In this document: piece by piece, positions 1 to 8,426 of the stretch
Position numbering within the stretch: position 1 is the stretch's first letter
Layout: every line of letters starts with the position of its first letter
Assembly: GCA_003480725.1 (NCBI GenBank)
Contig: QUJQ01000005.1
Location: 205,172 to 269,171 of the forward strand
DNA length: 64,000 nt
Origin: Clostridiaceae bacterium AM27-36LB
GTDB taxonomy: Bacteria; Bacillota; Clostridia; Lachnospirales; Lachnospiraceae
Reading direction: 5' to 3'
Translations under genes and position numbers: made by a program
Notes under the pieces: model-generated
The model's database searches: none
What the model was told of the DNA's origin: nothing
Seen by the model: the letters and a program-made list of their open reading frames with translations, nothing else

Positions 1-1
1 T

Positions 2-1483
2 AGCGGTGTTCTTGTACATCCCACCTCTTTCCCGTCTCCATACGGTATCGGTGATATGGGTCGGGGGGCACATGAATTTATTGATTTTCTTGCTATGGCC
101 GGACAGCATCTGTGGCAGGTGCTTCCGCTTGGACCGTCTGGCAACGGTAATTCTCCCTATCAGAGCTATTCTGTCTTTGCAGGACAGACACTTCTGATCA
201 GCCCGGAGCTGCTGATCGAGAAAAAGCTGCTCACAGAGGCAGATGTTCATCCCATTCCGGAGTTCAATGCTGATCGGGTAGACTATGACAAAGTAACTAC
301 ATATAAGACTTCCCTGTTCAAAAAAGCCTATGAGCATTTCCGTCACACTGCAGACAAGAATCTTCTGGAGGAATATGATTCTTTTCAGTCAAACAATCAA
401 TACTGGCTGGATGACTATTGTCTCTATATGGCAGGCAAAGATTATCACAATGGTCTGCCCTGGTACGAGTGGGAGGACAGTCTCTTAGATCCGACTCCGA
501 AGGAACGGGCGTCTTGGATGAAGCTGCTGGCTTCCGAAATTGATTATTATCGTTTCATTCAGTTTGCATTTTTCAGCCAGTGGTATGAGCTGAAAGATTA
601 TGCAAACAAGAAAGGAATCGCCATCATCGGTGATATTCCTATCTTTACCGCACCTGACAGTGCAGATGTATGGGCAAACAAAGAATTGTTTAAACTGGAT
701 TCCAAAGGATATCCTCTGGAAGTTGCCGGAGTTCCGCCAGATTATTTCAGTGCTACCGGACAGCTCTGGGGCAACCCGCTCTATGACTGGGATGCCATGA
801 AAGATGATGGTTATCGCTGGTGGATCGAGCGTGTACGCAACCAGCTGGATCAGGTCGATTATATCCGTATTGACCATTTCCGTGGATTCGAGGCATATTG
901 GGCAGTTCCGGCCGGTGAGAAGACCGCCATGAATGGTAAATGGAAAAAAGGTCCGGGTGAAGCACTGTTTGAAGCGATCCAGAAAGCACTGGGTGAAGAG
1001 CTTCCGATCTTCGCAGAAGATCTGGGTATCATTACACCAGAAGTGGAAAAGCTCCGCGACACCCTTGGTTTTCCAGGTATGAAGATCCTGCAGTTCGGAT
1101 TTGATGGAACCGGCGAGAGTACCTTCCTGCCGCATCAGCTGAGCACCCGTAACTGTATCTGTTACACCGGAACTCACGACAACGACACTACCTGCGGCTG
1201 GTATGAGCATACCAATGAGCAGAACAAGGACAAAGTGCGCCGTTATATGAACACGGATGCTTCCAGTGTGAGCTGGGATTTTATCCGCACATGTCTGGGA
1301 ACCATTGCAAAATATGCTATTTTCCCTGTGCAGGACCTGTTGAAGCTTGGCAGTGAGCATCGCATGAATACACCTGGCACAGCAACCGGCAACTGGGAAT
1401 TCCGTTATCGTTCCGGGCTTCTGGATGAAGGAATGGCAAAAGGTCTGAAACAGATGACTGAGTTGTTTGGCCGCTGGGGATAA
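2..1483 (+). CDS. malQ: 4-alpha-glucanotransferase (amylomaltase), 5' end outside window
   Basis: The frame is already open at base 2 and ends at 1483, so the start codon lies upstream of the window. The product is a GH77 disproportionating enzyme of the cytosol that moves glucan segments between alpha-1,4-glucans during maltodextrin and glycogen use. Family blocks seen in order: SPYGIGD and WQVLPLGP at the N-terminus, SPYQSYS, the catalytic nucleophile block DYIRIDHFRGFE, the acid/base block FAEDLGIITPEV, and GTHDNDTT. The 493 visible residues are close to full family length (about 500), so only a few residues are missing. plsC follows after 29 bases, but its function is unrelated and an operon is not established. 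An internal ATG at 56 is not the real start because the conserved SPYGIGD block precedes it. Confidence 0.95.
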   Translation, partial: SGVLVHPTSFPSPYGIGDMGRGAHEFIDFLAMAGQHLWQVLPLGPSGNGNSPYQSYSVFAGQTLLISPELLIEKKLLTEADVHPIPEFNADRVDYDKVTTYKTSLFKKAYEHFRHTADKNLLEEYDSFQSNNQYWLDDYCLYMAGKDYHNGLPWYEWEDSLLDPTPKERASWMKLLASEIDYYRFIQFAFFSQWYELKDYANKKGIAIIGDIPIFTAPDSADVWANKELFKLDSKGYPLEVAGVPPDYFSATGQLWGNPLYDWDAMKDDGYRWWIERVRNQLDQVDYIRIDHFRGFEAYWAVPAGEKTAMNGKWKKGPGEALFEAIQKALGEELPIFAEDLGIITPEVEKLRDTLGFPGMKILQFGFDGTGESTFLPHQLSTRNCICYTGTHDNDTTCGWYEHTNEQNKDKVRRYMNTDASSVSWDFIRTCLGTIAKYAIFPVQDLLKLGSEHRMNTPGTATGNWEFRYRSGLLDEGMAKGLKQMTELFGRWG

Positions 1484-1512
1484 ATCACTTATTTGAATAA
1501 AGGAGTTATTTT

Positions 1513-2238
1513 ATGATACGTTTTATACTGGTAGTGCTGATCGTCCTGCTCTACCTGATCGTAGGTATCCCGATCCTGCTGATCGAATGGCTCATCGGGA
1601 AAATAAATCCCCGTGCCAGAGACATCAGCTCCCTTCGCATGGTTCAGGGTATTTTCAAATTTATTTTGTGGGTAACAGGTGCGAAGATCGATTATATTGG
1701 TCATGAAAATGTCCCAAAGGATCAGGCTGTTCTCTATGTAGGCAACCACAGCAGCTATTTTGATATTCTGCTGACCTATTCTCAGTGCCCGGATCTGACC
1801 GGCTATGTAGCAAAGGCAGAGATGCTCAAATATCCGCTGCTCCGCGACTGGATGAAACGGCTGTACTGTCTGTTTCTGGACCGCAGTGACATGCGTGCCG
1901 GTATGCAGATGATCCTGACTGGCATAGACTATATCAAAAAGGGAATCTCCATCTGTATTTTCCCGGAAGGAACCAGAAGCAAAGATGGCAAGATGCTTCC
2001 ATTCAAAGAAGGAAGTATGAAAATGGCAACCAAGACCGGCTGTCCGATTATCCCTATCGCCATTTCCAACTCTGCTCAGATCTGGGAAGCTCATTTTCCA
2101 AAGATGAAACCAGCACATGTGGTGGTAGAATACGGTGCCCCCATATATCCGAAGGAGCTTTCCAAAGAAGAACAGAAATTTATCGGTGCCTATACCCAGC
2201 AGAAGATTCAGGAGATGCTGGACAGTCATCAGATCTAA
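1513..2238 (+). CDS. plsC: 1-acyl-sn-glycerol-3-phosphate acyltransferase
   Basis: This is a lysophosphatidic acid acyltransferase of the PlsC family, which adds the second acyl chain to make phosphatidic acid at the inner face of the membrane. Residues 1-25 form a hydrophobic membrane anchor. The catalytic HX4D motif appears as NHSSYFD near residue 77, and the substrate-binding motif as FPEGTRS near residue 155. The 241 residues are normal for the family. The ATG at 1513 follows an AAGGAG ribosome site. ddl starts 24 bases downstream, so plsC, ddl and murF may share a transcript that supplies envelope lipid and peptidoglycan precursors. Confidence 0.93.
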   Translation: MIRFILVVLIVLLYLIVGIPILLIEWLIGKINPRARDISSLRMVQGIFKFILWVTGAKIDYIGHENVPKDQAVLYVGNHSSYFDILLTYSQCPDLTGYVAKAEMLKYPLLRDWMKRLYCLFLDRSDMRAGMQMILTGIDYIKKGISICIFPEGTRSKDGKMLPFKEGSMKMATKTGCPIIPIAISNSAQIWEAHFPKMKPAHVVVEYGAPIYPKELSKEEQKFIGAYTQQKIQEMLDSHQI

Positions 2239-2262
2239 AATCTAAGCAATGAGGAGTTTTTT

Positions 2263-3309
2263 ATGAAAATTGTAGTACTAGCAGGCGGCATCAGCACAGA
2301 GCGTGATGTGTCCTTGAGCAGTGGTAGTGAGATCTACAAAGCGCTGAAGCGAAAAGGGCATCAGGTCATCCTGGTTGATCTGTTTCTCGGACTGCCCGGT
2401 GTCCATGGACATCTTGAAGAACTGTTTGATTCCGAGATAGACTGGGCGGCATCCATCCGCGGTGTTTCGGAAAAAGCCCCCGACCTGTACGAAGTCAAGG
2501 CCAGACGTCCCGGATACCGCAGCATCTTAGGTCCAAATGTACTGGAGCTTTGCAGTCTCTGCGATATTGTATTCCTCGGCCTTCATGGAGAAGGCGGCGA
2601 GGACGGCCGGATCCAGGCACTGTTCGATCTGTATGGCATCCGCTACACCGGAACCGGGCATGCCAGCAGTGCTCTCTGCATGGATAAGAGCATTACCAAA
2701 GAAATGTTCCGGTGCTACCATGTCCCTACACCTGCAGGCATTACGGTCCGCAGTGAAGAAGAGCTGATACTGCCGGAAGACTTTACGTATCCGTGCATGG
2801 TCAAGACCTGCTGTGGTGGTTCTTCTGTGGGCGTGTACCGCGTGGAAAACGAAGATGAACTTCATGTTGCACTGAAAGAGGCCTTTACCTATGAAGATCA
2901 TGTCATTATTGAAAAATGCATTATAGGCAGGGAATTTTCCATCGCTGTAGTGGAAGGAAAAGCACTTCCTGTTATTGAGATCGCACCTCTGACCGGATTT
3001 TATGATTATAAAAATAAATATCAGGCAGGCAGTACCATTGAGACCTGTCCAGCGGATCTTCCTTCAGAAGTCGCCAAACGGATGCAGCAGCATGCAGAAG
3101 AAGCCTGCGCTGCCGTCTCCATCCAGAGCTATGCCCGGGTGGATTTTATGCTTGATACCGTCACCATGGAAGACTATGCACTGGAAGTCAACACGCTTCC
3201 CGGCATGACCCCTACCAGTCTGATGCCTCAGGAAGCACAGGCTCTTGGCCTTTCCTTTGATGACCTTTGTGAATGGATCCTCGCAGTTTCTCTTAAAAAA
3301 TACAAGTAG
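2263..3309 (+). CDS. ddl: D-alanine--D-alanine ligase
   Basis: This ATP-grasp enzyme of the cytosol joins two D-alanines into the dipeptide that MurF adds to UDP-MurNAc-tripeptide. The start has the typical VVLAGGISTERDVSLSSG block (residues 4-21). The middle holds LHGEGGEDG, and the ATP-grasp part includes KTCCGGSSVGV and EKCIIGREFS. The C-terminus carries EVNTLPGMTPTSLMP with the metal and substrate residues of the family. The 348 residues match a normal Ddl. A GAGGAG site precedes the ATG. The next gene, murF, uses the dipeptide made here and begins within about ten bases, so co-transcription is very likely. Confidence 0.96.
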   Translation: MKIVVLAGGISTERDVSLSSGSEIYKALKRKGHQVILVDLFLGLPGVHGHLEELFDSEIDWAASIRGVSEKAPDLYEVKARRPGYRSILGPNVLELCSLCDIVFLGLHGEGGEDGRIQALFDLYGIRYTGTGHASSALCMDKSITKEMFRCYHVPTPAGITVRSEEELILPEDFTYPCMVKTCCGGSSVGVYRVENEDELHVALKEAFTYEDHVIIEKCIIGREFSIAVVEGKALPVIEIAPLTGFYDYKNKYQAGSTIETCPADLPSEVAKRMQQHAEEACAAVSIQSYARVDFMLDTVTMEDYALEVNTLPGMTPTSLMPQEAQALGLSFDDLCEWILAVSLKKYK

Positions 3310-3318
3310 GTGAAGAAC

Positions 3319-4677
3319 ATGAGACATTTTACAGTAAGACAATTTGCCAAAGCCTGCCAGGCACAGTATTTTGGACCTGAAGAGGTTTTTGAGCAGGAGA
3401 TCCACGGTGTTGTGATCGACAACCGCCAGATTGAAGAAGGATATCTCTTCGCAGCTGTTGCAGGTGAGCGGGTAGATGGGCATACCTTTATTCCATCTGC
3501 CTTTGAAAAAGGAGCCATCTGTGCACTGAGTGAGCAGAAGCTGGAAAATCCTTCCGGCCCTTATCTTCTGGTAGAAAATACTCTGCAGGCATTAAAAGAT
3601 GCAGCTGAGGCCTATCGGAAAACACTGACGCTCCCGGTCGTTGCCATCACCGGAAGTGTAGGAAAGACCAGTACCAAAGAGATGATTTCTTCAATCTTGA
3701 GCCAGAAATATTCAGTTCTGAAGACTCCTGGAAATCTGAATAATGAAATCGGTCTTCCGCTGACCGTATTTCAAATCGACACCAGTCACGAAGTGGCTGT
3801 ACTTGAGCTTGGCATGAACCATTTTGGTGAAATGCATCGTCTGAGCAAGATTGCCCGTCCGAATTACTGCGTCTTTACTAACATCCGTGATGTCCATCTG
3901 GAATTCTTAGGAACCAGAGACGGTGTTTTCAAAGCAAAATCTGAGCTTCTTGACTTTGCTGCACCGGATGTAAAGATCTTTATCAATGGTGATGATGACA
4001 AGCTGATCGCCTTAAAAGACCGGGCTGTAACCTTTGGCCTTCATTCCGACGATCAGATCTGGGCCGATCAGATTGAAAATCTGGGTCTGGATGGTGTACG
4101 ATGCTGCATCCATACCCCATCCGGCGACATCACTCCGGTGATTCCACTTTCTGGCAATCATATGGTCTACAACGCATGTGCCGGAACCAGCGTAGGACTG
4201 GCACTGGGACTGACCCTGGAAGAGATTTCCCATGGAATCGAAGCATTAAAAGCCATTGCAGGCCGCGGACATGTGATTCACACTTCACACTATACGCTGC
4301 TGGATGACTGCTACAATGCAGGTCCTGATTCCATGAAAGGTGCTCTTGATACACTTAATTATGCTCTGACACGAAAAGTCGCTGTTCTGGGTGATATGGG
4401 CGAGCTTGGCACCAATTCCGAAGCACTTCATGCTTCCGTTGGTACTCATATGGCGGATCTTCACATTGATCTTCTGGTAACCATCGGAGTCAAGAGCCGT
4501 GCGATCCATGAAGCAGCAAAACAGGCTGCCCCACAGACAGAATGCATTCATTATGAAACCAAGGCCGATTTTCTGGCAGCTGCTCCACAGATTCTCAAAG
4601 AGCAGGATGCTATCCTTCTGAAAGCATCCAACGCCCAGAAATTCAAAGAACTGGTCTCTGCTCTTCAGGAAATGTAA
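3319..4677 (+). CDS. murF: UDP-N-acetylmuramoyl-tripeptide--D-alanyl-D-alanine ligase
   Basis: MurF adds D-Ala-D-Ala to the UDP-MurNAc-tripeptide, the last cytosolic step in building the peptidoglycan monomer. The Mur-ligase P-loop appears as TGSVGKTSTKEM near residues 112-123. It is followed by the GNLNNEIGLPLT block and LELGMNHFGEM, and then the C-terminal YNAGPDSM and LGDMGELG blocks. About 452 residues is normal. I chose the ATG at 3319 because AGGTGA lies five bases before it. A GTG at 3310 is in frame but overlaps that ribosome site. The gene lies directly behind ddl, whose product it consumes. A large terminator at 4828-4884 ends the unit. Confidence 0.95.
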   Translation: MRHFTVRQFAKACQAQYFGPEEVFEQEIHGVVIDNRQIEEGYLFAAVAGERVDGHTFIPSAFEKGAICALSEQKLENPSGPYLLVENTLQALKDAAEAYRKTLTLPVVAITGSVGKTSTKEMISSILSQKYSVLKTPGNLNNEIGLPLTVFQIDTSHEVAVLELGMNHFGEMHRLSKIARPNYCVFTNIRDVHLEFLGTRDGVFKAKSELLDFAAPDVKIFINGDDDKLIALKDRAVTFGLHSDDQIWADQIENLGLDGVRCCIHTPSGDITPVIPLSGNHMVYNACAGTSVGLALGLTLEEISHGIEALKAIAGRGHVIHTSHYTLLDDCYNAGPDSMKGALDTLNYALTRKVAVLGDMGELGTNSEALHASVGTHMADLHIDLLVTIGVKSRAIHEAAKQAAPQTECIHYETKADFLAAAPQILKEQDAILLKASNAQKFKELVSALQEM

Positions 4678-4688
4678 GCACAAACTAT

Positions 4689-4809
4689 GAGAAACACGCT
4701 TCGCGAGTTTCTCAAGTTATCGCGGCCTCTACACTCCGTTTCGGTCGTTGCTAAACAAGCGCCACTGGCGCTTAGCAACGCCAAGGTCTCGTGCAAGCAC
4801 GGACTTTGG
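4689..4809. repeat. cluster of three intergenic hairpins
   Basis: Three inverted repeats stand next to each other behind murF. The first pairs GAGAAAC (4689-4695) with GTTTCTC (4707-4713). The second pairs CGTTGCT (4746-4752) with AGCAACG (4774-4780), with an inner AAGCGCC/GGCGCTT stem. The third pairs CCAAGGTC with GGACTTTGG across 4781-4809. No open frame with a ribosome site fits here. Such clusters resemble the dispersed intergenic palindromic repeats of bacterial genomes, but repetition elsewhere in the genome cannot be tested from this window. Confidence 0.5.
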
Positions 4810-4827
4810 CTCGTTGCTCGCGTAAAT

Positions 4828-4884
4828 AAAAAGCGCTCTTCCCGTTCCCGTATTTATCGGGAGTGGGAAGAACGCTTTTCTTTT
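4828..4884. terminator. bidirectional intrinsic terminator between murF and carD
   Basis: A long stem pairs AAAAGCGCTCTTCCCG-type sequence (4828-4850) with its complement (4858-4879) around a short AT loop. It is flanked by A-rich sequence on the left and T-rich sequence on the right. It sits between two convergent genes and can stop both transcripts. Confidence 0.85.
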
Positions 4885-4898
4885 GCAGTCATATCTGT

Positions 4899-5423
4899 CT
4901 AGCCGCAGACCATTTCCTGCCTGTTTTCGATATAATCGATAATAAAATGTTCCATTTCTTCCTTAGACTTACCCAGTGCAAATGCCATCTCACTGTACAG
5001 AGCCTCTTCTGCCATCTTCATATATCGTTCATCCACAGAAGCAATTCTCTTTCCCTGACGCAGTCTGTCCTGTCTGCGCAAAAACAGTGTTTTAATCAAT
5101 GCAGCCCAGTTGCGGCAGTCCCCGGAATAAAGTGTCTGCTTATAAATATCTTCTCGCATCTTGTCGTTAACCACTTCGATCAATGCAATCCTCGGAATTT
5201 CATTTAACAACTGTTCTGCTTCTGCTCTGGTGATTGTGCGCCTTGCGCGCCCATCTTTTTCTCTGTCCACAGGGTAATAGATACGGCTTTCTTTCTTATT
5301 CAACGGCGCCAGCACATAATATAATTTTCCTTTATCCACCCCTGAAAGGTTCAGATGTGTGATATCCTCGACCTCACAGATTCCGTTGTGTCCGTAAACA
5401 ATGTATTCTCCTTTCTCAAACAT
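4899..5423 (-). CDS. CarD/CdnL/TRCF-type transcriptional regulator
   Basis: The N-terminal 60 residues form a CarD-type RNA polymerase interaction domain (FEKGEYIVYGHNGICEVEDI), followed by a helical part of about 110 residues. This is the arrangement of CarD/CdnL proteins that bind the RNA polymerase beta lobe and stabilise open promoter complexes. The length of 174 residues fits. The ATG at 5423 is preceded by GGAGGAAC; a longer upstream frame has no ribosome site and no family similarity. The gene is convergent with murF and divergent from trxA. The precise regulon is not known. Confidence 0.85.
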   Translation of the reverse strand: MFEKGEYIVYGHNGICEVEDITHLNLSGVDKGKLYYVLAPLNKKESRIYYPVDREKDGRARRTITRAEAEQLLNEIPRIALIEVVNDKMREDIYKQTLYSGDCRNWAALIKTLFLRRQDRLRQGKRIASVDERYMKMAEEALYSEMAFALGKSKEEMEHFIIDYIENRQEMVCG

Positions 5424-5501
5424 TTCTTCGTTCCTCCTTTCGACAATAAACCAGTTTTTGTGCTGTTCATGCGGTGCCGCCAAATCCGCCAATATAGGTT
5501 T

Positions 5502-5530
5502 ATTATACCAATTATTTCATAAATTAGTAA
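5502..5530 (-). promoter_or_regulatory. candidate promoter of the carD-type gene
   Basis: Reading leftwards, a TATAAT box lies at 5502-5507. It is 17 bases from a weak -35 match (TTACTA) and about 80 bases before the ATG at 5423. The -10 is convincing, the -35 is poor. Confidence 0.45.
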
Positions 5531-5648
5531 TTTCTTTTTCTTGAATCTGAAAATTTCGGTAATTTTCATAAATATACAACTTATATTTTTGTGTAATATG
5601 CCATTTGTCAACTCAGATAAGATTGGCAATTTTTTCACAATATATAGG

Positions 5649-5677
5649 TTCCATATTCCGGACAAATCGGTTATAAT
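5649..5677 (+). promoter_or_regulatory. candidate promoter of trxA
   Basis: A perfect TATAAT lies at 5672-5677. It is 17 bases behind TTCCAT (5649-5654), a moderate -35, and 42 bases before the trxA ATG. The remaining bases between the two divergent genes are AT-rich and hold no other gene I can support. Confidence 0.55.
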
Positions 5678-5719
5678 AGGAACGTAACAGGAATTTAACC
5701 GGAACAGGAGGATTTTTAT

Positions 5720-6031
5720 ATGAGTACCGTAAAAATTACAACAACTAATTTTGAACAGGAAGTACTGCAGTCACAGATTCCCGTACTTCTGGATTTCTGG
5801 GCGGACTGGTGCGGTCCTTGTCGCATGGCAGCTCCGATCATTGATGAAATCGCAGCCGAGACTGCAGGAAAAGTAAAAGTTGGAAAAGTCAATGTAGACA
5901 CCGATATTGAACTGGCTCAGCGTTATCGCATCGCCAGCATTCCGACTTTTCTGGTTTTCAAAAATGGAGAACTGGCTGAAAAAGCCATCGGACTTCAGTC
6001 CAAAGAGGATCTGATGAATCTGCTGAAATAG
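5720..6031 (+). CDS. trxA: thioredoxin
   Basis: This small cytosolic dithiol-disulfide oxidoreductase passes electrons from thioredoxin reductase to protein disulfides. The active site is WADWCGPCRM around residues 29-38 with the classic CGPC pair. The cis-proline block IASIPTFLVFKNGE follows near residue 75. The 103 residues are the normal length. A strong AGGAGG site precedes the ATG at 5720. The gene appears to be transcribed alone from its own promoter and is closed by a hairpin at 6055-6083. Confidence 0.96.
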   Translation: MSTVKITTTNFEQEVLQSQIPVLLDFWADWCGPCRMAAPIIDEIAAETAGKVKVGKVNVDTDIELAQRYRIASIPTFLVFKNGELAEKAIGLQSKEDLMNLLK

Positions 6032-6054
6032 AATCAAAATTTCTAAATAAAGAA

Positions 6055-6083
6055 GGCACTGTACCACCAAATGGTACAGTGCC
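6055..6083. terminator. hairpin between trxA and the reductase-like gene
   Basis: A perfect 12-base inverted repeat, GGCACTGTACCA with TGGTACAGTGCC, lies between convergent genes. The T-tracts are weak on the plus side and better on the minus side. Confidence 0.7.
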
Positions 6084-6100
6084 CCATTTATATTTATCTA

Positions 6101-6895
6101 CTATTTTATAGTCGTTTTATAGTCATTCAGGCATCGCTTCAATCCATCAGAAACATCACTGAATTCCACGCCGTATTTTCTCGCTTTCTCGCAATTCATC
6201 CATAAATTATGCCTTGGGAGTGCATCTTGCAGTTGTACATCTTTCCCAAGTAACTGCAAAAACTGTTCTGTGATCTCATACATGGACTGAGTTGTCTCAC
6301 TTCCGAAATTGTAAGCGCCTCCCGGCAATGTCATCACATGATCCATGTTTTCAACTACTTCTTTCAGATATGTGATTCCGCGAAACTGTCTGGAACTGAA
6401 AGAAACCTGTTGGCTGGCATGCAGCACATTCAGAAAATAATTAGGCTTCGGCGAAACATAGTCATACATCCATTCTGCCCGCAGCATAACTGCGGAAGGA
6501 ACCAGTTCCAACACACGCTCCTCCATCTCCAGCTTATGCTCTGCATAGATATTTCCCGGTTTTACCACTTCTTCTATGTACGGTCCCTCTTCCTTGCAGG
6601 CACTGTACACCTGATCCGAACTGAAACAGATCAGCTTTCTGTCCTTACATGCAGCAGCCAGATACAACGGTATCTGCACATTTGCAAAATACGAGCTTTG
6701 CGGATCTTTCTGACAAGTCCCGATATCAGAGATTGCTGCCGTATGGATAACCACATCTGCTTCACTTTCTTCCACTATTTTCTTGACCATGTCCTGCGTT
6801 GCATTCCGAAGAGATGGTGCAGCGATTGCATCCGTGTACCATGCCTTAAGTTTATGTCCAACAAATCCTGTTGTTCCTGTAATCAATATCCTCAT
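6101..6895 (-). CDS. NAD(P)-dependent sugar epimerase/reductase, RmlD-like
   Basis: This is an extended short-chain dehydrogenase of the dTDP-4-dehydrorhamnose reductase (RmlD-like) group. The N-terminal nucleotide-binding motif is GTTGFVG (residues 7-13), followed by VVIHTAA near residue 50. The catalytic serine block is CFSSDQVY, and the YxxxK pair appears as YAEHK near residue 138. The 264 residues are slightly short for an RmlD enzyme (about 290). No rhamnose or capsule genes stand nearby, so the substrate is not known. The ATG at 6895 follows AAAGGG. Confidence 0.75.
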   Translation of the reverse strand: MRILITGTTGFVGHKLKAWYTDAIAAPSLRNATQDMVKKIVEESEADVVIHTAAISDIGTCQKDPQSSYFANVQIPLYLAAACKDRKLICFSSDQVYSACKEEGPYIEEVVKPGNIYAEHKLEMEERVLELVPSAVMLRAEWMYDYVSPKPNYFLNVLHASQQVSFSSRQFRGITYLKEVVENMDHVMTLPGGAYNFGSETTQSMYEITEQFLQLLGKDVQLQDALPRHNLWMNCEKARKYGVEFSDVSDGLKRCLNDYKTTIK

Positions 6896-6922
6896 TTATA
6901 TCCCTTTCCCAGAATTACTGTT

Positions 6923-8170
6923 TTATTTCAGAATCCCCGTATAATTATGCAAAATATCGTCCGGCTGCATGGCATCCGATACCATAGAAATTTCCAGTTT
7001 ATAGACAACATCTTCATCGCCGACATTTCCATCTACCGGCATGTACCTGTCAAAATAAACATTTTTCTTTTTCTCGGTTGTGATGATCAAACTCACATAT
7101 TCATCCGTTGTCACCAATTTATAATAGACGGTTTCACCCGGAAATGATTCTTTTGCTCTATTTACCATGTCTGCAAAATTATAATATTCTGACTGATCCC
7201 CCAACGGCTCCACCTCACCATCGATTGCCGACTGAAGTTCCTCTAAAACCTTCACCGTTCTCGCCTCATTATTCCTGTTATCTATGGCCGTCTGTACACT
7301 GACGATCAAAGTTATTGCAAGAATTATAGCCGCCATGATCAGGATACTTATACCGACAGTAATCACCATAGTCCGTCTCTTTTGCTTTCGTTCCTCAACC
7401 GTCAGATGAGTAGCCGCAAACTGACGTGCAAATTCATAAGGGTTATCATTTCCATAAGAAATAAATGCATCCACTGTATCGCAATCTGGATACCTTTGAT
7501 ACACTTTATAATCTGAGCAGAATTTTTCCATTCTGTAATAAAAAGGTGGAAACCATCCCGTATAAATACGTCTCCTTATGAAAAAAATAGCAAGTCCCAC
7601 CACAATGATTCCCAGATAACCTGTTATCATAAATGCACCATAAATATATTCAATGTGAGATGCCTTTTTCTCCGGAAGCACCGTTAACAGACGATATACA
7701 TTACTCTCCTCATCCCTTGACCAGTATGTATTCAACCTGTCCCCATATGTATAACCCGTCGGATCAATACCGAGATCCGTCAGATTATAGATGATATGTT
7801 CCCCTTCATTGGGATCCTTAACCGACGCACTCATGCCGTCTTCCTGGACAACTGCTGTGACTGTTCTCTTTCCTATCAACCGATAACCGGTCACGCTCTC
7901 AAAAGGATCATATCTCCCGACTCCAAAGATCCAGATGCAGGAGAAAATAAAGTACAATACCACAAATCGAATCAGACTGCTCCAGACATTATACTTCAGA
8001 GACTTCTCAAGCTTCTCTTTTTCCTGCGCTGATATACCCGGAACTGTAATATACCATGATGCAATTTTTTCCCGTTTTAATTCCTTTTCCTCTACCTGCC
8101 GCATGTGAAATACGGCATTGGCTGCTGTTCCAATGTTCATAAACTGCTCTTCTCTCTTGTTAAAATTCAT
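6923..8170 (-). CDS. hypothetical membrane protein with three predicted helices
   Basis: I do not recognise a named family in this 415-residue protein. It has a short cytosolic N-terminus and hydrophobic segments near residues 68-90, 178-198 and 274-297. An extracytoplasmic-looking segment lies between the first two. The C-terminal domain of about 115 residues is polar and resembles a soluble sensor or binding domain. AAGGA precedes the ATG at 8170. It lies 27 bases upstream of the reductase-like gene on the same strand, so the two may be co-transcribed. No function is proposed. Confidence 0.7.
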   Translation of the reverse strand: MNFNKREEQFMNIGTAANAVFHMRQVEEKELKREKIASWYITVPGISAQEKEKLEKSLKYNVWSSLIRFVVLYFIFSCIWIFGVGRYDPFESVTGYRLIGKRTVTAVVQEDGMSASVKDPNEGEHIIYNLTDLGIDPTGYTYGDRLNTYWSRDEESNVYRLLTVLPEKKASHIEYIYGAFMITGYLGIIVVGLAIFFIRRRIYTGWFPPFYYRMEKFCSDYKVYQRYPDCDTVDAFISYGNDNPYEFARQFAATHLTVEERKQKRRTMVITVGISILIMAAIILAITLIVSVQTAIDNRNNEARTVKVLEELQSAIDGEVEPLGDQSEYYNFADMVNRAKESFPGETVYYKLVTTDEYVSLIITTEKKKNVYFDRYMPVDGNVGDEDVVYKLEISMVSDAMQPDDILHNYTGILK

Positions 8171-8238
8171 CTGTATATTCCTTCAAAAGTTGTTTCAACC
8201 TTCGTCAAACCGTCCTCTGTCGTATAATTTATCCTACC

Positions 8239-8388
8239 TTATTTTTCTTTGTTCATAAATTCATTTTCTCCCGTAAAATCAGGTTCCTTTAATTCGTTAT
8301 TTTTCTTCATCTGATCATAATACGCTTTATATCTATAAATCGTCCGCTCGCTGACATCATTACGCTTTGCAATCTCCACCATAGTCAT
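8239..8388 (-). CDS. small helix-turn-helix fragment
   Basis: This is a 49-residue frame that reads MTMVEIAKRNDVSERTIYRY followed by a charged tail. That looks like the DNA-binding helix-turn-helix found at the C-terminus of resolvases or in transposase helpers. No ribosome site precedes the ATG, and the frame may extend further upstream without a start. It lies just behind the RhuM gene on the same strand. I read it as a remnant rather than a complete gene, but a short functional protein cannot be excluded. Confidence 0.35.
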   Translation of the reverse strand: MTMVEIAKRNDVSERTIYRYKAYYDQMKKNNELKEPDFTGENEFMNKEK

Positions 8389-8426
8389 ACTGCTCTCATA
8401 AGCTGAAAATTTTAATGGCGATGCTG

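Noticed and set aside
1489-2229. 246-codon open frame opposite plsC
   Set aside because: PlsC motifs NHSSYFD and FPEGTRS on the plus strand decide the strand.
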